Assembly: GCA_964445985.1 (NCBI GenBank)
Contig: CAYUMU010000002.1
Location: 1-64,000 of the forward strand
Origin: CAYUMU01 sp964445985
GTDB taxonomy: Bacteria; Planctomycetota; Planctomycetia; Pirellulales; S012-138
Length of the DNA: 64,000 nt
Direction: 5' to 3'
The notes below the pieces were generated by a model. That model was not told the DNA's origin and ran no database searches. It saw only the letters and a list, made by a program, of their open reading frames with translations. This document shows, in pieces, positions 1-7,589 of this stretch. Both the position numbers and the translations under genes were made by a program. Each line of letters opens with the position of its first letter. Within the stretch, counting starts at the first letter, position 1.

Positions 1-129
1 GAAGACTACCTCGAAAGTGTGGCACGCCCCTGAGCCCCAGCGAAGGGCGTGGCAGCAGCGGAGTTGGGCCCAAGCCACCAAAAAAAGCCCGCCCGGCGCC
101 GCGCAGCCGAGAAAAACTATTTTGCATTT
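1..129. other. 5' edge, no gene seen
   Basis: This stretch lies downstream of the sulP stop codon at the window edge. I see no convincing reading frame or strong hairpin in it. Confidence 0.4.
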
Positions 130-1827
130 CTAAGGCGCCGTCGCGGCGGGTGGCTCGATGGCTTCAAGGACGGTTGGTTTCTCGAACACAACTTTGGCCC
201 GCTCCAACGCCGCGGCGAAGTGCGGGCAGGCGTTCTCCGGCCCGACGTGCCGCTCAAAATCGGCCTTCCGCATGAATTTAGCCGGTTGCGGCCTCGCCCC
301 GCACAAAATCAAGTGCCGACCTGCGGCATGGAGTTTGTCTGCAAAGTCTTCCAGTGCGAGCAGCCCGGTGGCGTCAATGGCCGTCATGTTCCGCAGCCGC
401 AAGATGACGATCGGCGTGAGGTCTTCGATCTGCGCGGTGACGCCAGAGAGCTTCTCGGCGGTGCCGAACAGAAACGGGCCGTGGATACGGACGACCGTGA
501 CATAATCGGGAATGTGCTTTTCCTGCATGACGTGCAGCCGTCCGGCCTCGACATATTCCTTCGTTACCCTCTCGACGGTGGTGGTATGCGCCACCTTGCG
601 GATGAACAGCAAGGCAGCGAGCACGATTCCGACTTGCACGGCCACTGTCAAGTCAGCGAATACGGTCAGGGAGAAGGTCGTGAACCAGACGGCGATGGTG
701 GCCCACGACATCTTGAGGAGCTTGGGGATTTCCCGCCACTCGCCCATGTTGTAGGCAACGACTAGCAAGATTGCCGACAACACGGCGAGGGGGATGTGAC
801 GAGCGAGCGGGGCGGCGAACAGCAGGACGGCCAGCAGGGTCAGGGCGTGAATCATGCCCGCCACGGGCGTCTTGGCTCCCGACCGAATGTTTGTGGCGGT
901 GCGGGCGATGGCCCCGGTTGCGGGGATGCCGCCAAAGAACGGCACGGCGATGTTGGCAACCCCTTGAGCGACCAGTTCCACGTTGGGGTTGTGTTTATCA
1001 CCGCTCATCCGATCCGCGACCACGGCCGACATCAATGACTCAATGGCTCCCAGCAGGGCGACCGTCAAGGCGGGGGAGAGCAAAGCCAGGATCATGTCTG
1101 GCTGGAACCGCGGGACTGCAATGGGAGGCAGACCGCTGGGGATACCGCCGAACCGCGTGCCGATTGTTTCCACCGGGATGCCAAACGCCACCACGATGAC
1201 CGTGCCGAGCAGTAGGGCAGCAATGGAGCCCGGAACCTTCTTGACGAACCTGATGCAGAGGATCACGACGGCCAACGCCGTAACCGCCAGAAAGGTCGTG
1301 GTCAGGTCGATGGTGTGGAAGTGCGTGACGATGGTCCTTATTCGCCCCACGAATTCGCCTGGCATGTTCTCGATCCGCAGCCCGAAAAAGTCTTTGATTT
1401 GCGTGCTGGCGATGAGAACGGCAATGCCGTTGGTGAAGCCCACGACAACCGGGCGAGGAATGAACTGAACCGCCGTGCCGAGGCCGGTTAGCCCTAGCAC
1501 CACGAGCATGACCCCCGCCATGACGGTGCAAACGAGCAAGCCATTCACCCCGTGTTCGGCAACGATCCCGAACACGATCACCACGAACGCTCCGGTTGGG
1601 CCCCCGATTTGCGTCTTGGAGCCGCCAAGCGCCGAGATGAGAAAGCCGGCGACCACCGCGCAATACAACCCCGCCTGCGGCGAGACGCCCGACGAGATGG
1701 CGAAGGCCATTGCCAGCGGCAGGGCGACGAGGCCGACGGTCAGCCCAGCGATCAAGTCCGAAACGAATGTCTTGAGGTTGTAGCCCCTCAGGGACTCGAC
1801 CAACTTTGGCATCGTGCGCCGCTTCAT
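130..1827 (-). CDS. SulP family anion permease with STAS domain
   Basis: Inner-membrane transporter of the SLC26/SulP family, which moves sulfate, bicarbonate or related anions. The 565-residue protein begins with the typical first helices (LTVGLVALPLAMAFA near residue 30) and stays strongly hydrophobic to about residue 410. A cytoplasmic STAS domain follows at about 445-550 (VVRIHGPFLFGTAEKL, then MTAIDATGLLAL). The length is normal for the family. The start ATG overlaps the stop of the upstream arsR-type gene in an ATGA arrangement, so the two are translationally coupled and share the promoter and operator near 2213-2261. Family membership is clear. The transported ion is not, since nothing in the sequence separates sulfate from bicarbonate transport. 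Confidence 0.93.
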   Translation of the reverse strand: MKRRTMPKLVESLRGYNLKTFVSDLIAGLTVGLVALPLAMAFAISSGVSPQAGLYCAVVAGFLISALGGSKTQIGGPTGAFVVIVFGIVAEHGVNGLLVCTVMAGVMLVVLGLTGLGTAVQFIPRPVVVGFTNGIAVLIASTQIKDFFGLRIENMPGEFVGRIRTIVTHFHTIDLTTTFLAVTALAVVILCIRFVKKVPGSIAALLLGTVIVVAFGIPVETIGTRFGGIPSGLPPIAVPRFQPDMILALLSPALTVALLGAIESLMSAVVADRMSGDKHNPNVELVAQGVANIAVPFFGGIPATGAIARTATNIRSGAKTPVAGMIHALTLLAVLLFAAPLARHIPLAVLSAILLVVAYNMGEWREIPKLLKMSWATIAVWFTTFSLTVFADLTVAVQVGIVLAALLFIRKVAHTTTVERVTKEYVEAGRLHVMQEKHIPDYVTVVRIHGPFLFGTAEKLSGVTAQIEDLTPIVILRLRNMTAIDATGLLALEDFADKLHAAGRHLILCGARPQPAKFMRKADFERHVGPENACPHFAAALERAKVVFEKPTVLEAIEPPAATAP

Positions 1828-2180
1828 CGCTTTGCCTCCGCCTTCACCTTCCGGGCCAATTTTTCCTCCTCCCGCAGCACTGCCATCGCCTCGTTCATGT
1901 GGGCGAAGAAATACTCCCGCATCTTCTCCAGCACTTCCCCCAGCAGTGGGTCACGGAGCTTGTAGAAGATTTGATTGCCTTCCTTGCGGGTCGCAACCAG
2001 GTACTTGTTCCGCAGGACGGCAAGGTGCTGAGAGGCATTGGCTTGCTCAACGCCGACCATCTCGCACAACCCACTCACGGACATCTCGCCACGACTGAGA
2101 CACTCCACGATGGCCACGCGCGTGGGATGGCCAAGCGCCTGAAATACGCCGGCCTTGAACTGTTGCATCGAGTCTCGCAT
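1824..2180 (-). CDS. ArsR/SmtB-type winged-helix repressor
   Basis: Small (118 aa) DNA-binding repressor of the ArsR family and first gene of a two-gene operon with the SulP permease. The winged-helix core is visible: QALGHPTRVAIVECLSRGEMSVSGLCEM (shown in parts: ALGHPTR at 15-21, then GVEQANASQHLAVLRNKYLV as recognition helix). The tail, about residues 85-118, is charged and helical. There is no CxC metal motif in the recognition helix; only two cysteines are seen (in VECLS and LCEM), so the signal could be redox or sulfur related, but that is a guess. A perfect inverted repeat 33 bases upstream of its ATG overlaps the predicted -10 box, suggesting autoregulation. The link to the permease suggests control of an anion or sulfur response. 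Confidence 0.9.
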   Translation of the reverse strand: MRDSMQQFKAGVFQALGHPTRVAIVECLSRGEMSVSGLCEMVGVEQANASQHLAVLRNKYLVATRKEGNQIFYKLRDPLLGEVLEKMREYFFAHMNEAMAVLREEEKLARKVKAEAKR

Positions 2181-2212
2181 GGCTCGCTTTCAAACCGAGA
2201 TGGCTTGCGTTA

Positions 2213-2243
2213 AAGCTGATATTCGAATAGTCGAATATAGCTT
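2213..2243 (-). promoter_or_regulatory. ArsR operator (inverted repeat)
   Basis: ATATTCGA (2219-2226) and TCGAATAT (2231-2238) form a perfect 8-bp inverted repeat with a 4-base spacer. AAGCT (2213-2217) and AGCTT (2239-2243) extend the symmetry. The form matches known ArsR/SmtB operators, which are AT-rich imperfect 12-2-12 palindromes. It lies 33 bases upstream of the repressor start. Confidence 0.75.
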
Positions 2244-2261
2244 AACGGCAGAGCAAGGCAA
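2234..2261 (-). promoter_or_regulatory. Predicted sigma70-type promoter for arsR-sulP
   Basis: Read on the minus strand, TTGCCT (2256-2261) and TATATT (2234-2239) are separated by 16 bases. The -10 box sits inside the operator, so a bound repressor would block polymerase. Predicted by eye only. Confidence 0.5.
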
Positions 2262-2816
2262 GGCATCTCGTCAGTTTTCGAGCGGCCGGGTGGCGCCTGG
2301 GGTACGAAGGGCGTGGCAACCCCCGCTCGTGACAACGAGCGGGGGGGCATAAACGCGTCTGTGTGCCAGGCTTACGCCCGTGGCGTAAGCATGCTAAGCG
2401 GGTAGATGTGGTTTGCGCAGCTCTCCCCCGCGCACGTCTGACCAGGCTGCCCGCCCCAAGAAAAATGACCACCCGGCCAAAAATATGTATTGGGTCGTGC
2501 ATACCTTTTCTGGCACACTATACCTTTGAGAAGATTGCGATTCAGAACCTTGCTCTGCTTGGATCGATGCAATATCGCCTGGGTGGCACTGTCGATCGCC
2601 CCCAATTCTCCCCTCCCTTCGTGTGCCACGGGCATTTGCCAGTGCTCGTGGGTCGTCCTACTGCCGCCTCGGGTGGCATTCCTCTCGCCCGTGGCAGGCC
2701 AACGCGTGGCTGAGCGGGGCTTTTCCAGCAATGGGTAATCACCGCGGCAACCAGCCTGCACCCGGGCGCGCTCGCCAGGCTGGCCCCAATTGTGCCCCGG
2801 CGGCGATCCCCTTACC
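2262..2816. other. Intergenic region with two strong hairpins
   Basis: No convincing gene is seen between the arsR promoter and the oxidoreductase. Two hairpins are present: an 11-bp stem CCCCCGCTCGT/ACGAGCGGGGG at 2320-2345 with a 4-base loop, and a 9-bp stem GCTTACGCC/GGCGTAAGC at 2370-2390 with a 3-base loop. Neither is followed by a T-run. They may be repeat remnants rather than terminators. Confidence 0.5.
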
Positions 2817-2933
2817 ATGAACTTCGTTGGCAACCCGCCAATCGTTCCCCCACAACCGCCCCCGGCCCCGCGCGCGTCGGCCTCGACCCGCGCCCCCGGC
2901 CCGATTTTCATACCGACCCAGTTCAAGGACCCG

Positions 2934-4385
2934 ATGTCTAAGGATTTCCTCAAAGGCTGCCGCGACAGTTACGACGTGATCGTGATCGGCAGCGGCCTGG
3001 CCGGCCTGACCTCCGCCAATACCCTCGCCAAGGCCGGCCATTCGGTGCTGCTGCTCGAGCATCACTACCAACTGGGCGGCATGGCCACCTGGTTCAAACG
3101 CCGCGGCGGACACATTTTCGATATTTCGCTCCACGGCTTTCCGGTAGGCATGATCAAAAGCTGCCGCCGCTACTGGACCCGCGAAATCGCCGATTCCATC
3201 GTGCAGCTCCGTGGCATTCGTTTCGACAACCCCATGTTCTCGCTCACCACCACCTTCAACCGCGAGGACTTCACCCGGCTGCTGATCGAAAAGTTCCAAG
3301 TGCCGGCCGAAAACGTCCAGGCGTTCTTCGATACGGCCCGAGGGATGAACTTCTACGACGACCAGCAAAAGACGGTTGGCGAGCTGTTCCAAAAGTTCTT
3401 CCCCGGTCGCGACGACGTGGTCCGCCTGCTGATGGAGCCCATCACCTACGCCAACGGCTCCACGCTGGAAGACCCCGCCATCAGCTACGGCATCGTGTTT
3501 TCCAACTTCATGTCGCAAGGGGTCTATACCTTCGAAGGGGGCACCGATCGGCTGATTGGCCTGATGAAAGACGAAATGCTGGCCAACGGCGTCGATCTCC
3601 GCATCCGCTGCGAAGTCGAACAGATCCACACCGAGCACCACCCCCTCCGCGGCGCCAGGGCTACCGGCGTGACCGTCAACGGACGCCACATCGCCGCCAA
3701 GAGTGTCATCTCCAACGCCAACCTCAAGGCCACCATTTTCCGCCTGGTGGGCGAGGATGCCTTCGACCGCGACTACATCGACTCGGCCCAGGCGGTGCGG
3801 CTCAACAACTCCAGTTGCCAGGTCTACATGGCCCTCAAGCCGGGCGAACTGATCGACGAAAGCTGCGGCGATCTGCTGTTCAGTTCCACGGCCCCCGTGT
3901 TCCGCACCGATTTGCTCCTCAGCCGCGACGTCAGCAGCCGCACCTACTCCTTTTACTACCCCCGCACGCGGCCCGGCAGCGACCGCTCGCTGATCGTCTC
4001 CAGCACCAACGCCCGCTATGAAGATTGGGCCAAGCTCAGCGAAGAAGAATACCAGGCCAGCAAGCAAGACCTGATCGAAACCACGCTCAACGCCATCGAA
4101 AAGTACGTGCCCGATATCCGCGGCCGGCTCGATCACGTGGAAGCTTCCACCCCGCGCACGTTCGAGCACTACACGCGCCACCTGGAAGGCGCCAGCTTCG
4201 GCACCAAATTCGAAGGGCTGGCCGTCAGTCGGGCTTTGCCGGAACAAATCGGCGGCCTGTACCACGCCGGCAGCGTCGGCATCATCATGTCTGGCTGGCT
4301 CGGCGCGGTGAACTACGGCGTGATCGTGGCCAACGACGTGGATAGTTATTTGCTAAAGAACTTCGGCGCGGCCGCGCCGGTTTAG
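2934..4385 (+). CDS. CrtI/retinol-saturase-like FAD oxidoreductase
   Basis: Member of the phytoene desaturase / carotenoid isomerase / all-trans-retinol 13,14-reductase superfamily. An FAD dinucleotide-binding fold lies at the N-terminus (VIVIGSGLAGLTSANTL, then LLLEHHYQLGG), and the C-terminal FAD-contact region near GLYHAGSVGIIMSGWLGAV. I chose the ATG at 2934 (MSKDFLKG, 483 aa) because it is preceded by AAGGA and sits 15 residues before the Rossmann strand. An upstream in-frame ATG at 2817 would add a proline-rich 39-residue tail without a ribosome site. No crt genes neighbour it, so the substrate is unknown; carotenoid or lipid desaturation/saturation are options. Confidence 0.85.
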   Translation: MSKDFLKGCRDSYDVIVIGSGLAGLTSANTLAKAGHSVLLLEHHYQLGGMATWFKRRGGHIFDISLHGFPVGMIKSCRRYWTREIADSIVQLRGIRFDNPMFSLTTTFNREDFTRLLIEKFQVPAENVQAFFDTARGMNFYDDQQKTVGELFQKFFPGRDDVVRLLMEPITYANGSTLEDPAISYGIVFSNFMSQGVYTFEGGTDRLIGLMKDEMLANGVDLRIRCEVEQIHTEHHPLRGARATGVTVNGRHIAAKSVISNANLKATIFRLVGEDAFDRDYIDSAQAVRLNNSSCQVYMALKPGELIDESCGDLLFSSTAPVFRTDLLLSRDVSSRTYSFYYPRTRPGSDRSLIVSSTNARYEDWAKLSEEEYQASKQDLIETTLNAIEKYVPDIRGRLDHVEASTPRTFEHYTRHLEGASFGTKFEGLAVSRALPEQIGGLYHAGSVGIIMSGWLGAVNYGVIVANDVDSYLLKNFGAAAPV

Positions 4386-4393
4386 TGTAACGT

Positions 4394-4429
4394 GGCTTGG
4401 CCGCCCTCCGCCAAGCGTGCGGCCAAGCC
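4394..4429. terminator. Bidirectional terminator-like hairpin
   Basis: GGCTTGGCCGC (4394-4404) pairs perfectly with GCGGCCAAGCC (4419-4429), an 11-bp stem with a 14-base loop. It lies between two convergent genes. No T-run follows. Confidence 0.6.
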
Positions 4430-4485
4430 TTGCAAAAACAACCGCGATCCAAGCCCCCCCATCGCTCCAAGAAACCGCCACCTCC

Positions 4486-5814
4486 TCAACTCAGCCCCGT
4501 GTCCAGCTCTTCATCCAGCGGCGTCAACTCCACCACCTCGCCCGCCGCCAATTGCTGCTGCTCGCTGAGCAAGCCTGTCAGTTTCTCCACCACCCCAGGG
4601 CAACGGGCCGCAACCTCGTTCACCTCCCAGCGATCGTCTGGCTTGGCATACAGTTCCAGACCCGGCTCACCCTCCCCTGCCTTGTTTGGGCGAGAAATCA
4701 GATACCAGCCGCCCGTTCGCAGGGCCGAGGCCGTGTTTGCGGAGAAGAACAAGCGGTCCCGCGTTCGCCGGGCGGCTTCCCGAACGACATCCAGCAGCGA
4801 ACTGCCGCCCGCCTGCGGTTGGCTCGCCCAACCTTCCGCGGGCAGCCCACAAATCTGGGCCAACGTGGCCGGCAAATCGGCCGGTTCGACCAGGGCGTTG
4901 GTTCGGCCCGCCGCGCAGGCCCTTTCCGGAAACCGCAGCAACCAGGCGAGCTGAGTTGCCTCGCTGTAAAGCGTGGGGGCATCGTCGGCCGGGTAGCCCA
5001 ACTGGCCATGCACCCCCAGCGGATACCCTCGGGCTGAAAGCACGCAAACCAGCGTATCCTTCCCGCCCGGCGAGGTATCCAACCAATCCAAAAGCACGCC
5101 CAACCAATCGTCGAGAAGCGTCACCTGGGCCGCATACGCCTGGCGGATGCCCCACAGGTAATCGGGGTCGGGCTCGGCCGCCAACCGCTGGTGCGGCGGG
5201 GCCGCGAACTCCAGCGGCTCGGGGTCTTCTTCGTCGGCATACCGCGTGCGCCGCTCCAGCGGGGCATCCCAGGGACCCGAAAAACCCCTGGCATGAATCC
5301 ACAGCAGGTGCGGCGATGGGAGCGGGGGAGATGCCTCCCTTGGCTCCGCATCATCTTCCAACGACTTGCCGTCGAGGATTTCCAGGGCTGCCGCGAACAG
5401 CTCCGCCGTGGCGGTGCTTTCGTCGTCTTCCGCCGTTTGCGATGGCGCCTGGGAGTCCGGCTTCGCTTCCAGCACCACGCGGTCTTCGAACGCGTCCGCG
5501 GCGGCGAGATCGTTCAACCGGGGCTCGTCGGTCAACAGCACCGTGCGATAGCCAGCGGCGCGGAACATGGCCGGCAAAGAACTCGCTGGCGACGATATTG
5601 CCTTCTCATGCGCCGCCGGGGGGGCAGAAGTCGACAAACCGTGCCAGGCGCCGGCATGAAACGACGCCAACCGGGGCGAGCCCACAAACGCCTGATCGAA
5701 CACAAAACCTTCGGCAGCCAGGCGATCAAAGTGGGGAGTCTCGACCCAGCCGTTGCCGTAACTCCCCAGGTACGCGGGTTGCAACCCATCGACAACAATG
5801 CACAACACGTTCAT
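4486..5814 (-). CDS. Sulfatase-fold protein lacking the formylglycine site
   Basis: Alkaline-phosphatase/sulfatase-fold protein of 442 aa with no signal peptide. The N-terminus is typical (MNVLCIVVDGLQPAYLGSYG, then TPHFDRLAAEG), including the first metal-ligand aspartate, D9. Where sulfatases have the C/S-x-P-S/A-R motif whose Cys becomes formylglycine, this protein reads GSPRLAS (G45-S51): Gly replaces the nucleophile and Leu the arginine. A charged insertion of about 90 residues (DDESTATAEL and following) precedes the central metal/HxR region. It starts with ATG 25 bases downstream of the pheA stop, so it is probably in one operon with pheA. Likely inactive as a sulfatase; it could be a pseudoenzyme or a phosphoesterase with another nucleophile. 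Confidence 0.82.
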   Translation of the reverse strand: MNVLCIVVDGLQPAYLGSYGNGWVETPHFDRLAAEGFVFDQAFVGSPRLASFHAGAWHGLSTSAPPAAHEKAISSPASSLPAMFRAAGYRTVLLTDEPRLNDLAAADAFEDRVVLEAKPDSQAPSQTAEDDESTATAELFAAALEILDGKSLEDDAEPREASPPLPSPHLLWIHARGFSGPWDAPLERRTRYADEEDPEPLEFAAPPHQRLAAEPDPDYLWGIRQAYAAQVTLLDDWLGVLLDWLDTSPGGKDTLVCVLSARGYPLGVHGQLGYPADDAPTLYSEATQLAWLLRFPERACAAGRTNALVEPADLPATLAQICGLPAEGWASQPQAGGSSLLDVVREAARRTRDRLFFSANTASALRTGGWYLISRPNKAGEGEPGLELYAKPDDRWEVNEVAARCPGVVEKLTGLLSEQQQLAAGEVVELTPLDEELDTGLS

Positions 5815-5839
5815 GGGGGGCGCATTTCAGGCTGACACG

Positions 5840-6940
5840 TCAACCAATCGCGGTCGTTCGTTCATAGGAACCCAGCGTTTCCAACTTCAGGCATTTGCGC
5901 GCCAGGCCTTCCAGCGCGCGGCGCACGGCCGCATCGCGTTCGTGCCCTTCCACTTCGGCAAAGAACAGGTAGGCTCCCTGCCGGTCGGGCACGGGGAACG
6001 ACTCGATCCAAGTCATGTTCAGCCGATGCCGTTTGAGCACCGCCGTGGCGTCGGCCAGGGCGCCCACCTTGTGGTCCACCTCAAACATCAGAGCCGTTTT
6101 GTCTTTGCCAGTGCGCGGCGAAGGCTTGTCCGAAATCACCGCAAACCGGGTGATATTCGCCGCGTTGTCTTCAATATTTTCGGCCAGCACGTTCAGCCCA
6201 TAGTGCTTGCCCGCCTGCATGCTGGCGATCGCCGCCGCCCCCGGTTTATCTTGGGCAAGCTGGGCCGCGGTGGAAGTGCTGGTAACCGGCACGGCCCGAG
6301 CGGTTGGCAAATGCCGCGCCAGCCAGTTCCGGCATTGCGAAAGCGCCTGCGGCCGGCTGTAAATCTCCGCGATGTCGGCCCGATCGCACTTACCCAGCAA
6401 AAAGTGATGGATGCGAAGCTGCACCTCGCCGCAAATCCTGGCAGGCAATCGAGTAAACATCTCCAGGGTATCGGCCACGCGGCCGTCGGTGGAGTTCTCC
6501 AGCGGCACAATCCCAAACCCGCAATGCCCTCGATAAACCTCTTCAAACACGGCCCCAATGGCCCCCACCGGCACCAGCTCCACGCTCTGACCAAAGTAGT
6601 GCATGGCCGCCAAATGACTGTAACTGTAGGCCGGACCCAGATAAGCCACCCGGGTCCGATGCACCAACGCTCGGGATCCGCTGATCAGCTCGCGCACGAT
6701 CGTCCGCACGGCCATCTCTGGCAGCGGACCCGCGTTCTGCGCCACCAAGGCTGCCAAATGCTCCTCGTCGCCCCGCCCCGGCGTCATCACCTCGGGGGCC
6801 AGTTCGGCCAGTTTGACGGTCAAATCCGCACGTTGATTGCACAGCTTGACCAGCTCGGTGTCGAGCTTTTCAATCCTTTTCTGCAAGGCCCCGGGAGCTT
6901 CCCGTGTTTTGCTCGGCTTGGCGCCTTTCGCTTTTGCCAT
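5840..6940 (-). CDS. pheA: Chorismate mutase / prephenate dehydratase (P-protein)
   Basis: Bifunctional phenylalanine-biosynthesis enzyme, 366 aa, cytosolic. Residues about 18-105 form an AroQ-type chorismate mutase helix bundle (ALQKRIEKLDTELVKL). Prephenate dehydratase follows from VAYLGPAYSYSHLAA to about 285, with GIVPLENSTDGRV and the catalytic NITRFAVI (Thr-Arg-Phe) motif. An ACT domain (about 295-366) gives feedback regulation. The phenylalanine-binding ESRP motif appears as ESFP, a Phe for Arg change that may alter feedback sensitivity. Family assignment is secure. The lysine- and proline-rich first 15 residues are not part of a domain. It is divergent from dnaK and the next gene on its strand is the pseudo-sulfatase. 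Confidence 0.95.
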   Translation of the reverse strand: MAKAKGAKPSKTREAPGALQKRIEKLDTELVKLCNQRADLTVKLAELAPEVMTPGRGDEEHLAALVAQNAGPLPEMAVRTIVRELISGSRALVHRTRVAYLGPAYSYSHLAAMHYFGQSVELVPVGAIGAVFEEVYRGHCGFGIVPLENSTDGRVADTLEMFTRLPARICGEVQLRIHHFLLGKCDRADIAEIYSRPQALSQCRNWLARHLPTARAVPVTSTSTAAQLAQDKPGAAAIASMQAGKHYGLNVLAENIEDNAANITRFAVISDKPSPRTGKDKTALMFEVDHKVGALADATAVLKRHRLNMTWIESFPVPDRQGAYLFFAEVEGHERDAAVRRALEGLARKCLKLETLGSYERTTAIG

Positions 6941-7589
6941 GGGAGGTTTCTCTTAAGTGGCCGGAACGATTAAGTTTCCGAGCAGAAGAAGGGACTAGCG
7001 GTACGGGAGCGGCAGCCGCGGATCATGCTTGCGCCAAGGTGCTATCGAAAAACTTCTAATGGCCAGAACTTACGGTGTCAAGCAGCCCCCCGTCCGGCAA
7101 ATGATCCGGCCACCGGCAATCCCCCACAACGTCTCCATCCGGCGGCCAAATGCCCCCCGAATCGGCAGCCAACCAAACCGCCCGGCCGAACCTGGGGAGA
7201 CCGTCTCTGCCAATATGGCAGGGAGATTTTCTTCCCCGGGCCGCGCGGCCTATCCGGCAGGCAACCCTCGCTTTATAACTGTTTGTGTTCAATGGCGTTC
7301 TAGCATTTTTGTGTTTGCAAAAAAATTTCGGCGCAGCAGTTGCTAGTGTAACGAGGCCATACGCCTGATTTCTTACCAACCGTCGCTGGCGTAGCGAAAG
7401 CAGTACTAACACGGGGGGGCGAGAACACTCGGGGGGCAAACCGCCCACAGGGGTTTCTCTCATGAATCCCCCCACCCAAACATATTCCTCACGACTTCAC
7501 AAATACCAAAGGCAGTTGACTGCGTAACTGCGGTGACATGTTTGTGCCGGGGGTGGCCTCAGGGTTTCCTCCCGCGGCGAAAGGAGCAC
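6941..7589. other. Divergent pheA-dnaK regulatory region
   Basis: 649 bases without a credible gene. An AT-rich stretch (7296-7345) may hold the dnaK promoter, but no CIRCE element (TTAGCACTC-N9-GAGTGCTAA) is visible. A perfect palindrome is listed separately at 7207-7221. Confidence 0.5.
7207..7221. promoter_or_regulatory. Palindrome CTGCCA-ATA-TGGCAG
   Basis: Perfect 6-3-6 inverted repeat between the divergent pheA and dnaK genes, 369 bases before the dnaK start. It has the form of an operator for a dimeric regulator. No known regulator can be named from sequence alone. Confidence 0.4.

Noticed and set aside
2739..4265. 508-residue open frame opposite the CrtI-like gene
   Set aside because: Composition is typical of antisense translation; the sense frame has the FAD motifs.
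7056..7475. 139-residue minus-strand frame upstream of dnaK
   Set aside because: No domain, no ribosome site, and biased low-complexity composition in what appears to be regulatory DNA.
6941..7589. CIRCE element for dnaK
   Set aside because: No TTAGCACTC-N9-GAGTGCTAA or close variant was seen on either strand.
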